Shown here in pieces: positions 24,621 through 33,466 of a DNA stretch of 64,000 bases. The stretch's first letter is position 1; every line of letters begins with the position of its first letter. Made by a program: the position numbers and the translations under genes. The stretch spans positions 186,001-250,000 of the forward strand of contig JAJDEP010000016.1 of assembly GCA_029259715.1 (NCBI GenBank), written 5' to 3'. The notes beneath the pieces were generated by a model. That model saw only the letters and a list, made by a program, of their open reading frames with translations. It did not search any database and was not told where the DNA came from. This DNA is from Planctomycetota bacterium. GTDB lineage: Bacteria; Planctomycetota; B15-G4.

Positions 24621-24680
24621 GACGCGCTGCGGCAAGAAGGGACGCGCTGCGGCAAAAAGGGACGCGCTGCGGCAAAAAGG
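24621..24680 (+). repeat. Three head-to-tail 20-bp repeats
   Basis: Copies start at 24621, 24641 and 24661. Copies 2 and 3 are identical; copy 1 differs by one base (AAGAAGG for AAAAAGG). The unit contains GACGCGCTGCGGC and an A-run. They sit between the FNT unit and the PAS-like gene, about 80 bp before its start, followed by a short GC hairpin (CCGCTGCCCGCAGCGG). Confidence 0.9.
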
Positions 24681-24762
24681 GGCTTGCCGCTGCCCGCAGC
24701 GGCGCGCCCTGAGGCTAGGATGGGCCCGCGTCTTCGATCCCCATGTCCGGCGAAAACGAATC

Positions 24763-25329
24763 ATGTCGACGGCAGTGCCCGATCGCGCCTTCGTCTATTG
24801 CGTCGATGCCGACGACCGCATCGTCTCGGTGACGCCGGAGTGGGAGTCGTTCGCCCTGGAGAACGATGCGTCGCAACTGACGTCCGAGTCCGTGTGCGGT
24901 CGACCCCTGGCCGGCTTCATCGCCAACAGGGAGACCCAGCACCTCTACGAGATGATCCTCGAGAAGGTGCGGCGCGAGGCCTGCACCGTCGTCGTGCCCT
25001 TTCGCTGCGACGGCCCCCGCATCCGGCGCTTCATGGAGCTCACCGTCTCGCCCGGGCAGAACGGGCAAGTCGAATTCGAGGGGCGCATCCGCCGGGAGGA
25101 AGAGCGCGAGGTCGTGGCGCTGTTCGAGTCGCCGGGCGATCGGGATGATGGATACGTCCTGGTGTGCAGTTGGTGCAAGCGCGTCGAGGTAGGTGACGAG
25201 TGGGTCGAGGTCGAAGAGGCCGTGACGCGTCTCGACCTGTTCGGCGCAACCCCTCTGCCCAAGATCACCCATGGCATGTGCCCCGATTGCGTCGGTCAGT
25301 TCCACCAGCAGTTCGACAGTTCCGTCTGA
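24763..25329 (+). CDS. PAS-like sensor with C-terminal zinc knuckle
   Basis: A 188-residue cytoplasmic protein. Residues 8-115 look like a PAS domain (VYCVDADDRIVSVTPEWESFALEND... and an FRCDGPRIRRFMEL strand). The C-terminal part has CSWCKR (about 134) and HGMCPDC (about 170), a likely Cys4 metal knuckle. No output domain is fused, so it may act with a partner protein. ATG 24763 starts 10 residues before conserved sequence. Triple repeats upstream could serve as a regulatory region. Confidence 0.7.
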   Translation: MSTAVPDRAFVYCVDADDRIVSVTPEWESFALENDASQLTSESVCGRPLAGFIANRETQHLYEMILEKVRREACTVVVPFRCDGPRIRRFMELTVSPGQNGQVEFEGRIRREEEREVVALFESPGDRDDGYVLVCSWCKRVEVGDEWVEVEEAVTRLDLFGATPLPKITHGMCPDCVGQFHQQFDSSV

Positions 25330-25549
25330 CGCCTGAGCGGGGCGCGTCCGCTCGCGGGCGCGCCCGCCGTTACCAATCGCCGTCTTGGTGTGCGGCAAGC
25401 CTGTCTTGGCGCGGCACACCGGTCTCACAACAGCAAGCCGGTCTCGTGGCTCGGCGAAGGCAGTGTGTCTTCCTTCGCCGGCCGGCTCCCTCGACGACTC
25501 GTGGACTCCCGTCCGCGGGTCGCGATCGTTCTCGAGAGGTGAACCGGCC

Positions 25550-27511
25550 ATGAATCTGCACAGCGTTTCCGTACGCGCGTCCCTTTTCGCGTTGCTCGTC
25601 ACCGCCTTCGTTGCGCTCAGCGTCAGCTCGCTCCACGCCCACGGCGGGATCTACACAGGACCGCCGGACGCCGGTGCGCCAGTGAGCGGAGACGGGGGCG
25701 GCAACGCGGCGCCGACCAATCCTGGCGGATCCGCCGGCCCGGGACCGGGCGCGTCGGCCAGGCCGGGGACGGGCTCGTCACCCAGTTCGAAGTCTGGTCG
25801 CCGCGGCGACAAGCGCGGCGGATCCGACCGTCCTGGGTCGAACACAGGTGGCGAATTCGAATACAGCGCCAGCTACGAGACGTGGGAGTTCTGGTGGGAG
25901 GCCAACAAGGACCGCTTCCTCGACCTGAAGGAACGGCTGAATACGACGACGAACGCCTCGGGTTCATTTGGGGTTCTGACCGGAAGGGGCGTCCACACGG
26001 CCGCATTCTCCTCGCGACGCCCGACAGCCGACATGATCCGTAGAGACGTCATCCCGGTGCTGCGGGGCCTGCTCACCGAAACGGATCGCGACATCATCGA
26101 CTCGGCCGCGCTGGCCATCGCTCGAACGGCCGACACCGATGACTCCGCGATGATCCTTCAGGACCTGATTCCCTTTCTGCAACACGGTGAGATCTCGGTG
26201 CAGACGTCGACGACGCTAGCGCTCGGTGTCTACGGTTCGCCGGACTCGGCGGGGTTCCTGCGCGAGATCCTGGCCGACGGCACTGAGGGTCGCAACCTCG
26301 TCGGAGGCGGAGCCGTGCCGTGGCTGGTGCGGGCGTTCGCGGCCCTGTCGATCGGACTGATCGGCTCTCCGGAGTCGGTGCCGTCGCTGATCGACGTCAT
26401 CGAGAACCTGAGCGATGCCGACAGGGACATCAAAGTGTGCGCCATCGTCGGACTCAGCCTGCTCGATGAAGCGGGTGTCGACGACGCCGTGGCCTACCTG
26501 ACCGGAAAGCTCGACGATCGCAGGCTGGATGCCACCATCAAGAGCTACATCCCCACAACGTTGGGCAAGCTCGGCCGGCGGGAGGCTCTCGAGCCGCTGC
26601 TGGCGTCATTTCGCAGCCGCGACACCAACGGCCTCGTGCGTCAGTCGGTGGCCATCGCCCTCGGTCGCCTTGCCGGCATGCAGGATGACGCCGTCATCGA
26701 AGCCCTGACGGACTATGTCCGAGAGGGAAAGGACATGCAGACCCGGCACTTCGCATTCATCAGTCTCGCCAAGATCGGTGCGCGTGATGAAGAGCCGGGG
26801 ATCCGAGCGGAAGCGCACGCCGAATTGCTCACGCTGATGTCGCGGGAGATCACCAAGCCCGGCCGCAAGACGATCCGCTCGTGGGCGGGACTCGCCGGTG
26901 CGATCTACGGACGTGAGCACGCCTCGGCGCGGCCCATCCTGATCGAGCGCATCGCGGCGGCTCACGAGCAGGAACGCGACCCGTCCTACAGAGCGTCTTT
27001 CGCGGTGGCGCTCGGCATTCTCAATGCACGTTCCTTGGCACCCAGGTTGTTCCAGGACTTCGAGGATTCGCGTGACCCCGAACTCCAGGGTTACACCGCC
27101 GTGGCGCTCGGATTCCTCAAGCACTTCGAGGCGGCCGGGAGTCTACGCAGTCGCATCAAGGACAAGTCGACCTCGCCGACTTTCCGTCTGCAGTGTGCGA
27201 CCGGCCTGGGCCTGATGGGTGATGAACAGGCGATCGATGTGCTCATTGATGCCCTGCAAGCGGCCGAGACGCTGGGCGAGAGTTCAGCTGTGGCCAAGGC
27301 CCTGGGCCTGATCGGCGACCGCGATGCCATCCCGCCGCTCAACCGACTCGCGCAGGACAGCAAGAAGAATGACCTGACGCGGGCTTTCGCCGCCGTCGCT
27401 CTCGGCATCGTCGGCGAAAGGTCCGACCTGCCGTGGAACGCGTTGGTGCGCGAGGACAACAACTATCGCGCACGAGTTCCCGCGATGGACGAAGTGCTCG
27501 ACATCCTGTAG
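25550..27511 (+). CDS. Exported HEAT-repeat protein
   Basis: A 653-residue exported protein. ATG 25550 starts a signal peptide of about 30 residues (cleavage near LHAHG); the mature N-terminus HGGIYTGPPD and the Gly/Pro/Ser-rich linker to about residue 95 are typical of certain planctomycete secreted proteins. From about residue 150 onward the protein is a solenoid of HEAT-type repeats of about 35-45 residues, with recurring patterns such as SVAIALGRLAG, TAVALGFLK, TGLGLMGDE and AAVALGIVGE. A scaffolding or binding role outside the cytoplasm is likely. It converges with the S9 peptidase gene. Confidence 0.8.
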   Translation: MNLHSVSVRASLFALLVTAFVALSVSSLHAHGGIYTGPPDAGAPVSGDGGGNAAPTNPGGSAGPGPGASARPGTGSSPSSKSGRRGDKRGGSDRPGSNTGGEFEYSASYETWEFWWEANKDRFLDLKERLNTTTNASGSFGVLTGRGVHTAAFSSRRPTADMIRRDVIPVLRGLLTETDRDIIDSAALAIARTADTDDSAMILQDLIPFLQHGEISVQTSTTLALGVYGSPDSAGFLREILADGTEGRNLVGGGAVPWLVRAFAALSIGLIGSPESVPSLIDVIENLSDADRDIKVCAIVGLSLLDEAGVDDAVAYLTGKLDDRRLDATIKSYIPTTLGKLGRREALEPLLASFRSRDTNGLVRQSVAIALGRLAGMQDDAVIEALTDYVREGKDMQTRHFAFISLAKIGARDEEPGIRAEAHAELLTLMSREITKPGRKTIRSWAGLAGAIYGREHASARPILIERIAAAHEQERDPSYRASFAVALGILNARSLAPRLFQDFEDSRDPELQGYTAVALGFLKHFEAAGSLRSRIKDKSTSPTFRLQCATGLGLMGDEQAIDVLIDALQAAETLGESSAVAKALGLIGDRDAIPPLNRLAQDSKKNDLTRAFAAVALGIVGERSDLPWNALVREDNNYRARVPAMDEVLDIL

Positions 27512-27518
27512 GCGGGGC

Positions 27519-29573
27519 CTACAGCCACCGCTTCCACCACGCGAGGATCTCACCCAGCCGGTGCAGGCGCAGGTCCGGCGGCCCCGCGCGGCTCATGCCG
27601 TGCGAGGTCTCCGGCGGGTAGCGCACGAAGCGGGTGGGCACCTTGCGGTGCTTGAGCACCTGGAAGACCTGCTCGCTCTGCTCGATGTTGCAGCGCAGGT
27701 CGCCTTCGCTGTGGATGATCAGCGTGGGCGTCTTGCACGTGCCCATGAAGCGGATCGGGCTCTGGTCCCAGAGGGTCTCCGGCCGGTCCCAGAAGTTGCC
27801 CTGCCAGTAGCTGTCGGTGGCCTCGGTGATGTCGCTGTTGCCGAACATCGAGACCATGTTCGAGACGCAGCGGTCGGTGATGGCGCCCGCGAAGACATCC
27901 GTGTGGCCGATGGCCCAGTTGGTCATGTAGCCGCCGTAGCTGCCGCCCATGATGCCGGTGCGCTTCGGAGCCACGAACGGCTGGGCGTGCATGAAGGCTG
28001 TGACGGCCTCCACGTCCTCCCAGTCGACGCCGCCCCAGGCTCCGCGGATCGCGGCGCAGTGCGCCTCGCCGTAGCCCTTGCTGCCGCGGGGGTTGCTGTA
28101 GAACACCGCGTAGCCCGCGGCCGCCAGCACCTGGAACTCGTGGAAGTAGCCGACCCCGTACTGACCGTGGGGGCCGCCGTGGACCTCGAGCACCGCGGGC
28201 AGCTTGCGCTTGCCGCTGTGTCCCGGCGGCGTGAGCACCCAGGTCTGCACCTTGGTGCCGTCGGCGGACTTGACCCAGTGCGTGCTCGGGCGCGAGAGCT
28301 GCAGCTCCTTCATCCAGCCGTTGCAGTCGGTGAGCTTCGTGAGTGCGATCTCGTCGCGGCCGACCTCGCCGACGTAGACCTCCGGCGGCCGATCCCAGGT
28401 CGACACGGTGACGGCCATCTTCTTGCCGTCGGCTGACAAGTTGCCCATCTGCACGACCTTGCGGCCGCTGGTCAGCATGGTGGCCTTGCCGCCGCGGCGG
28501 GGGATCGACGCGATGTGACTCTCGCCATGCCAGCCGATCTGCATGTAGATGCGCTTGGAGTCGGGGCTGAAGAGGGTGTTGGCGTCCCAGTGGGCCTCGG
28601 CCGTGTCGCTGATGGGCGCGGCCACCAGGCAGTGGTCGTCCTTGCCGGTGAGCAGCTTGTGTTTTCCTGTCGAGACGTCACACGACCACAGGTCGCAGTT
28701 GAGCTCGCCCCAGCCGCGATCGACGCCCTCGGTGCCGGCGTAGGTGACCTGCTTCCCGTCGGGTGACCAGACCACCGCGTCCTTGGTGCCCTCGGGCAGC
28801 TTCGCGAACGGGCGCAGCTTGCCGCCGGGCACGCTGATGCGCACCAGCTCCGTCTTCCACGGTTGGATCTCGGCCCGGGCGCTGCGGTTCGTGCCCACCA
28901 CGAGGGCGCGGCCGTCCGGCGCGAAGTCGTAGCTGAAGAATCCCAGGCGATCCTTGGTCCACAGGCTCTTCGTCGAACCATCGGCGACGTCGACCAGGTG
29001 CAGCTGGAAGCGCTGGCCCATGAAGTAGCCGTCGCCGTCGAGGCGGTAGTACCACTCGTCGATCTCGCGCGGCGGCGTCGAGAGCCCCTTGGCCTCGCGC
29101 TCCTTCATGGCCGCGGCGGTCCAGTCGGGGTGGGTCTCGCGGAAGCTCATGGCCAGCCGCTTGCCGTCCGGCGACCACTTGAACGACGCGATGGTGCCCT
29201 CGGGCAGGTCGGTCAGGCGTCGGGCCTCGCCGCCGTCGGCACCGATGAGGAAGACCTGCGGCTTGTCGTCGTCTCGTCGGCTGACGAAAGCGATGGTCGA
29301 CCCGTCCGGGGACCACCGCGGCTGGCCGTCCTTGCCGGAGGCCGTGAAGCGCCGCGCCTTGCCGCCGTCGCAATCCACCATCCACAGGTCGGCGAGCTTG
29401 TCGTTCTTGTCGCCGACGTGCTCGCGCACGAAGACGATCCGCTCCCCGTCCGGCGCGATGCGCGGCTCACCCACCGAGACGAACCGCAGCAGGTCCTCCG
29501 CCCCGACCCGCCGCCTCTTCGCCTTCGCCCCCGCGCCCTTGCGCGCCGTCGTGCCTGGTCTCTTGGTAGCCAT
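27519..29573 (-). CDS. S9-family prolyl oligopeptidase-type peptidase
   Basis: A 684-residue serine peptidase of the dipeptidyl-aminopeptidase/acylaminoacyl-peptidase group. The N-terminal 400 residues are a beta-propeller with WSPDG-type blades (PRWSPDGSTIAFVS, FKWSPDGKRLAMS, VVWSPDGKQVTY). The C-terminal hydrolase domain has the nucleophile Ser545 in GGSYGGY, Asp625 in HSEGDL and His658 in TSHG. No signal peptide is visible; the N-terminus is very basic. The start at 29573 was taken because conserved sequence begins near residue 25. Confidence 0.93.
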   Translation of the reverse strand: MATKRPGTTARKGAGAKAKRRRVGAEDLLRFVSVGEPRIAPDGERIVFVREHVGDKNDKLADLWMVDCDGGKARRFTASGKDGQPRWSPDGSTIAFVSRRDDDKPQVFLIGADGGEARRLTDLPEGTIASFKWSPDGKRLAMSFRETHPDWTAAAMKEREAKGLSTPPREIDEWYYRLDGDGYFMGQRFQLHLVDVADGSTKSLWTKDRLGFFSYDFAPDGRALVVGTNRSARAEIQPWKTELVRISVPGGKLRPFAKLPEGTKDAVVWSPDGKQVTYAGTEGVDRGWGELNCDLWSCDVSTGKHKLLTGKDDHCLVAAPISDTAEAHWDANTLFSPDSKRIYMQIGWHGESHIASIPRRGGKATMLTSGRKVVQMGNLSADGKKMAVTVSTWDRPPEVYVGEVGRDEIALTKLTDCNGWMKELQLSRPSTHWVKSADGTKVQTWVLTPPGHSGKRKLPAVLEVHGGPHGQYGVGYFHEFQVLAAAGYAVFYSNPRGSKGYGEAHCAAIRGAWGGVDWEDVEAVTAFMHAQPFVAPKRTGIMGGSYGGYMTNWAIGHTDVFAGAITDRCVSNMVSMFGNSDITEATDSYWQGNFWDRPETLWDQSPIRFMGTCKTPTLIIHSEGDLRCNIEQSEQVFQVLKHRKVPTRFVRYPPETSHGMSRAGPPDLRLHRLGEILAWWKRWL

Positions 29574-29895
29574 GGCCAGAGATCCTAGGCAAGACCCGCG
29601 GTCGAGGGCCAGTCATCACGTTTCGGTGATGGTTCGACGCAACGGTCCCCGTCCCTCCCGGAGCTCGCCGCCCCGGAGCCCGCCGGAGGAAAACCCGGGG
29701 GCCCTTCGAGCCGAGATTCCGCAGCGAGCACGGATCCGCGGTGCGGCCCGTAGGCCGCGCCGCGGATGCGCGCGCAAGCGAGGACTGCCCGAGGAGCGAA
29801 GGGCCCCCGGGTTTTCCTCCGGCGGGCGGCCCTTCCGCGGCCGACCTCAGGCAGTCGCGCCGCCGCTCACCGCGGCCGGCTCACCGCACGCCGCC
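29574..29895. other. Intergenic spacer holding an inverted-repeat element
   Basis: 322 bp between two minus-strand peptidase genes. The middle 150 bp is the inverted-repeat element described separately; the first 70 bp (29574-29645) precede the S9 gene start and should hold its promoter, but no convincing -35/-10 pair was recognised. Confidence 0.6.
29678..29827. repeat. 150-bp element with perfect 31-bp inverted ends
   Basis: The arm 29678-29708 (starting GCCCGCCGGAGG) is perfectly complementary to 29797-29827 (ending CCTCCGGCGGGC). A second, inner pair, ATCCGCGGTGCGGCC near 29734 and GGCCGCGCCGCGGAT near 29753, is also nearly complementary, so the whole can fold into a long cruciform or hairpin. 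No reading frame is evident inside. A non-autonomous transposable element (MITE-like) or a large structured RNA are the two readings. Confidence 0.85.
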
Positions 29896-32367
29896 CTACG
29901 GCGAGGCCGAGAACCGCTCCGGCACCGACCAGATCACCCCGTTCCCGAACTCCCCAGCCGGCGCCTCGTGGGCGAACTGCAGCCAGATGTCGAGGCCGAT
30001 GATGCCGTGGCTGTTGGGCACGTTGAAGGTGATCGTGTCCGTGCCGCTGGGCCCGATGGGCTGGGCGAAGAGGTAGACGAAGGGCAGGTCGAGGTTGAAG
30101 TCGCTGCCATCGTCGACGATGGAGGTCGACAGGAACCCGAACACCGCGGTGTTGGCCGGCGTGAACAGGTCGAGGTCGACGGTGGTGCCGATGGAGGCCT
30201 GGGGATCGCTGAGCCGCCCGAGGATCGAGAGACGTCGCGCGGCCTCGAGCACCTGGATCTTGCCGGCGCCGAACTGGTTGTCCTTGCCGGGCACGCCGAG
30301 GTCGACGGCGGTGAGCATGAGGGCGGCCGCGATGTGGCGCGGCTCGGCCTCGGGCTGCACGTCCCGCATCAGGGCCATGGCGCCGCCGAGGTGCGGTGTC
30401 GCTGCTGAGGTGCCGGAGAAGGTGGTGTAACCGGTGCCGATGGTCGTCGTCATGATGCCGACGGTGTAGGTCACGACGTCCGGCTTGATCAGGCCGGGCT
30501 GCCCGCCGGCGAAGCCGCCGTAGGGGTAGTCCCAGTAGTCGGTGTCCTGGCCGTGCGGGTAGGAGCCGTCGTAGAGCGTGATGTCGTCCCAGGCGGAGGG
30601 GCCCAGGCCGGACGAGCTGTAGGGCACGTCGCTGGGCAGGGTGATGCCGCCGCAGGCCATGATCGACGTCTCGCCGCCCGGCGGGTGGTCGGGGTGCCGG
30701 AAGGGCGCGGGGCAGTTGCCCGGCGTCGACACGTTGAACGGGATCGGGTAGCTGCCGAGCAGCCCGCCCTGGTTGCCGATGGAGTTGGCGTGGATGATCC
30801 CGGCCGCCAGCTCGATCTCGCACAGCTGCCGGTGCATGTGGTAGTCGGGGCGCGGCGCGGGCCACTTGTAGCTGAAGCTGCTGGTGATCACGTCGACGCC
30901 GATGTCGAGCAGGTACTGCTGCGCGGCCCAGTAGTCGGTCTCGCCGCTGATCTCGCAGCCGATCATGGTGGCAGCGGGGGCCATGCCCGTGAGCCGGCCG
31001 CTGGTGCCGTCGCCCACGGCGATGCCCGCCGTCTTGGTGCCGTGGCTGTCGCCCGAGGTGATGTCGGCCGAGTTGGTCAGGAAGTCCCAACCGTGGAGGT
31101 CGTCGATGAAGCCGTTGTTGTCGTCGTCGACGCCGACCGTGCCGCCCAGCTCGCCGGGGTTGTTCCAGATGCGGGTGATCAGATCGGGGTGGGTCCACCA
31201 CACGCCGCTGTCGATGTTGCCCACCAGGATGCCGCCGCCCTCGTAACCGCGGTCCCACAGCTCGGGGGCCTGCAGCGCCACGATGTTGGGCTCGGGCACG
31301 GCCGGCAGGGGCTCGCCCGCGCCCTCGGCGATGGTGATCTCGTCGAATGCGAAGCCGTCGGTAGTGAGGTTGTAGTTGTCGCGCCACTGGAAGCGGAAGT
31401 GCACGTCGGCGTCGTAGGTGATGCCGAGGTTGGTCGCCAGCGGGTCGAGCTCGAGGGTGTGGGTCTGGTACGACGACGAGCCGTTCTGCAGCGAGACCAG
31501 CGTGAGCCAGGTCACGCCGTCGTTGCTGATGAAGACGCCGTCCTCGGCGTCGGGCTCGTCGCTGAACTCCTTGTGGCTGAAGCGCAGGCCCACGTCGGTC
31601 TCGCCGGTGAGGTCGAGCACCACGGTCATCGACGCCGTGCCCACGCTGGCGTCGACGCTGCTGCCCATGATCACGTGCCAGCCACCGATGGGATCGAAGA
31701 CATTCGAGGCGACGACGTAGCCGGTGCCCGTGGTCTCGGTGAGCCAGTGGGGGCCCAGGACGCCCGACTCGAAGTCGTCGGAGAAGGGGTAGGCGGCCGT
31801 GGCGGCGCCCAGCAGCGGGGCCGCCGGGGAGGGGGCGGCTGGTGAGGGCAGCACGTCCTCGTAGGCGGCCTGGCCCTCGTCGATGACGAGGCGGATGCGG
31901 TCGATTCCGGGCAGGGCGGCCAGCTCGTCGAAGACCGACGGCCGGGCCTCGAAGTAGAGCGCGTTGCCCATCCACAGGTGGTGGGTCACCGTGGCGCGGC
32001 CGGCGGCCTGCACCTGGTCGAAGTAGCTGCGCACGCCCGCCTGGGACGTCGCGGCGTGGGCCTTGAGGCGCGTGGCCACGGCGGCGCGGCGCTCGCGGCC
32101 TCCGCCCCGACGGGAGAGGTCGGCGAAGTCCCGGGGCCGGAGCTGATCGCTCATGACCAGATAGGCCTCGATGGTGTCGTCGGGGCCGGCGGCGTCGATG
32201 GCGGCGCGGACCTCGGCCGACAGCACCGGGCGCTGCTCGGCGGCAGCCTGGGCGGCGGCGTCCTGCGTGGGGTCTGCGAGCGCGGGGCTGGCGAATGCGG
32301 GGCCGGCCGCGGCGGTCAGCGCGAGCAGGCAGGCAGCGGCGAAGAGGGAGTCGTGTCCACGGGTCAT
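29896..32367 (-). CDS. Secreted subtilisin-like serine protease (S8)
   Basis: An 823-residue exported subtilase. A signal peptide of about 27 residues is followed by a propeptide with an inhibitor-like segment (IEAYLVMSDQLRPRDF...). About residues 195-345 form an inserted beta-sandwich (FSDDFESGVLGPHW..., FDEITIAEG) before or within the catalytic domain. The triad is Asp386 (GNIDSGVW), His442 (DSHGTKTAG) and Ser654 (SGTSAATP). VDDDNNGFIDD after the Asp is the usual calcium-rich loop. The final 120 residues are an all-beta C-terminal domain. ATG 32367 begins the signal peptide. Confidence 0.93.
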   Translation of the reverse strand: MTRGHDSLFAAACLLALTAAAGPAFASPALADPTQDAAAQAAAEQRPVLSAEVRAAIDAAGPDDTIEAYLVMSDQLRPRDFADLSRRGGGRERRAAVATRLKAHAATSQAGVRSYFDQVQAAGRATVTHHLWMGNALYFEARPSVFDELAALPGIDRIRLVIDEGQAAYEDVLPSPAAPSPAAPLLGAATAAYPFSDDFESGVLGPHWLTETTGTGYVVASNVFDPIGGWHVIMGSSVDASVGTASMTVVLDLTGETDVGLRFSHKEFSDEPDAEDGVFISNDGVTWLTLVSLQNGSSSYQTHTLELDPLATNLGITYDADVHFRFQWRDNYNLTTDGFAFDEITIAEGAGEPLPAVPEPNIVALQAPELWDRGYEGGGILVGNIDSGVWWTHPDLITRIWNNPGELGGTVGVDDDNNGFIDDLHGWDFLTNSADITSGDSHGTKTAGIAVGDGTSGRLTGMAPAATMIGCEISGETDYWAAQQYLLDIGVDVITSSFSYKWPAPRPDYHMHRQLCEIELAAGIIHANSIGNQGGLLGSYPIPFNVSTPGNCPAPFRHPDHPPGGETSIMACGGITLPSDVPYSSSGLGPSAWDDITLYDGSYPHGQDTDYWDYPYGGFAGGQPGLIKPDVVTYTVGIMTTTIGTGYTTFSGTSAATPHLGGAMALMRDVQPEAEPRHIAAALMLTAVDLGVPGKDNQFGAGKIQVLEAARRLSILGRLSDPQASIGTTVDLDLFTPANTAVFGFLSTSIVDDGSDFNLDLPFVYLFAQPIGPSGTDTITFNVPNSHGIIGLDIWLQFAHEAPAGEFGNGVIWSVPERFSASP

Positions 32368-32691
32368 CGGGAGTCCCGTTCAGAGCGGAGAGGAGTCGGA
32401 AGGGTCAGAGATCGACCGTGGGCGAGGCTTCCGTCCGGCAAGAAAGCGGCTCGGGCGCGCGCTGCCCGAGCCGTTGTGAAGGAGCCTCCGCCCCTTAAGG
32501 TCGACCCCTTGTTCGGGGCCTTCTGTATGGGGAAGTCTACTCCTGGATCGACCGTTCGGGGCGGATTTTCGAGCATTTCCGGGGTGTTCGGAGCTGGACG
32601 CTCAGCCCGGCGCACAACCCGTCCTCAGCAGCCCGTAGAGCCGCCTGCAAGGCCGTCCGCAGAGCCGTCTGCGCGGCGCCCGTCGAAGGCC
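32368..32691. other. Spacer upstream of the subtilase gene
   Basis: 324 bp separating the thioredoxin-like gene from the subtilase gene, both on the minus strand. It holds a strong hairpin (32447-32473) and should contain the subtilase promoter. No gene is seen. Confidence 0.5.
32447..32473 (-). terminator. Terminator- or attenuator-like hairpin
   Basis: CGGCTCGGGC pairs perfectly with GCCCGAGCCG around a 7-base loop. On the minus strand it is followed by CTTTCTT, a moderately U-rich run. It lies 80 bp before the subtilase start and 220 bp after the thioredoxin-like stop, so it could end the upstream operon or attenuate the subtilase. Confidence 0.5.
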
Positions 32692-33090
32692 TCAGTCGAG
32701 GCCGGCTTCGGTCACGGCATCGAGCAATTCGTTCAGGAACGGCTCGGGAGCCACGGATCCGCTGCCTCCGCCCAACCAGGCGCCCTGCGGGCCCACGAGC
32801 ATGAGGAAGGGCAGCGTCATGGCGTCGGCCAGGTGGACCATGCCGAGCGCCACGACTTCCTCTTCGGGAGCGTCGGCGTCGGCGGCCAAGCCCACGAAAT
32901 GCTTGCTCAGGATCTCAGCGATCTCGCCCTGGGGGATGACGCCCTCGACGAGGGCGCGGCAGTTGCCTCAGAGCCGGCGTCCCATCTCGATCAGGACCAG
33001 CTTGTTCTCGGCCTGGGCGGCGGCGAGGGCGTCGTGCCACTTGGTGTGCCAGGTGAGCGTGCCGCGGTCGTCGAAGTGCGGGTGGGCCAT
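32692..33090 (-). CDS. Thioredoxin-like protein with in-frame TGA at active site (likely selenoprotein)
   Basis: One continuous 133-codon frame from ATG 33090 (ACGAGGA ribosome site) to the TGA at 32692, interrupted only by a TGA at codon 41 (32970-32968). Read as selenocysteine this gives VLIEMGRRL-U-G-N-C-RALVEGV, placing U exactly at the first position of a thioredoxin CxxC motif (U41-x-x-C44). Sequence on both sides is thioredoxin-like: the helix before it (WHDALAAAQAENKLVLIEM) and, after it, LSKHFVGLAADADAPEEE and MTLPFLMLVGPQGAWL with the cis-proline-type strand. A SECIS-like hairpin follows the TGA. It probably acts as a thiol/selenol oxidoreductase. It lies 40 bp after the pterin dehydratase gene in the thiC operon. 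If Sec is not inserted, it is a pseudogene. Confidence 0.75.
32939..32970 (-). promoter_or_regulatory. SECIS-like hairpin after TGA codon 41
   Basis: From the TGA at 32970, ten bases lead into a stem GCGCCCUC paired with GAGGGCGU (seven Watson-Crick pairs and one G-U) with the three-base loop GUC. The loop G is 19 bases after the UGA, inside the 16-37 range for bacterial SECIS elements, and the loop has the G-U that SelB requires. Confidence 0.6.
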
Positions 33091-33130
33091 GGAGATCCTC
33101 GTGAGGTCCGTGAAGGGTGGTGCGGGATGA

Positions 33131-33466
33131 CTAGCTTGCCGACGCGGCGAGGCGATCGATCTTGGCGGCCATGACGAAGTCGGCTTCGGCCAGGCCGTCG
33201 ATCTTGTGGGTCCAGAGGGTCACGCCGACCTTGCCCCAGGTGAGCAGCAGATCGGGGTGGTGGTTCTGCGACTCGGCGAGCTCGGCGACGGCATTGGTGA
33301 AGTCGAGGGCCGCGCGGTAGCTCGGCAGGGCGTAGGTGCGCTCGATGTGGCGGTGGTCCACCACGCTCCACCCGGGCACTTCGCTGGCGAGGGGTGCGAT
33401 CTGCTCCGGCGTGAGCGGCGGAATGCCGCCCTTGCACGGAATGCAGTCGTTGTCGGCCAGGCTCAC
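33131..33466 (-). CDS. Pterin-4a-carbinolamine dehydratase
   Basis: A 111-residue protein of the PCD/DCoH family, which dehydrates 4a-hydroxytetrahydrobiopterin or has related roles in pterin and cofactor metabolism. The signature is [23 protein letters not shown] with the conserved His-His-Pro and Trp-Thr-His. The GTG at 33466 overlaps the thiC stop codon as GTGA, so the gene is translationally coupled to thiC. Two cysteines near the N-terminus (DCIPCKGG) are common in this subgroup. Confidence 0.92.
   Translation of the reverse strand: MSLADNDCIPCKGGIPPLTPEQIAPLASEVPGWSVVDHRHIERTYALPSYRAALDFTNAVAELAESQNHHPDLLLTWGKVGVTLWTHKIDGLAEADFVMAAKIDRLAASAS

Noticed and set aside
30553-31845. 430-codon plus-strand frame opposite the subtilase
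   Set aside because: Antisense shadow of a strong protease gene; composition is Val/Gly/Ala/Arg-rich without motifs.
32692-32895. A separate 67-residue gene for the 3' part of the thioredoxin-like gene
   Set aside because: The only break from the longer frame is the TGA at the redox position; the fragment lacks its own ribosome site and starts in the middle of a conserved domain.
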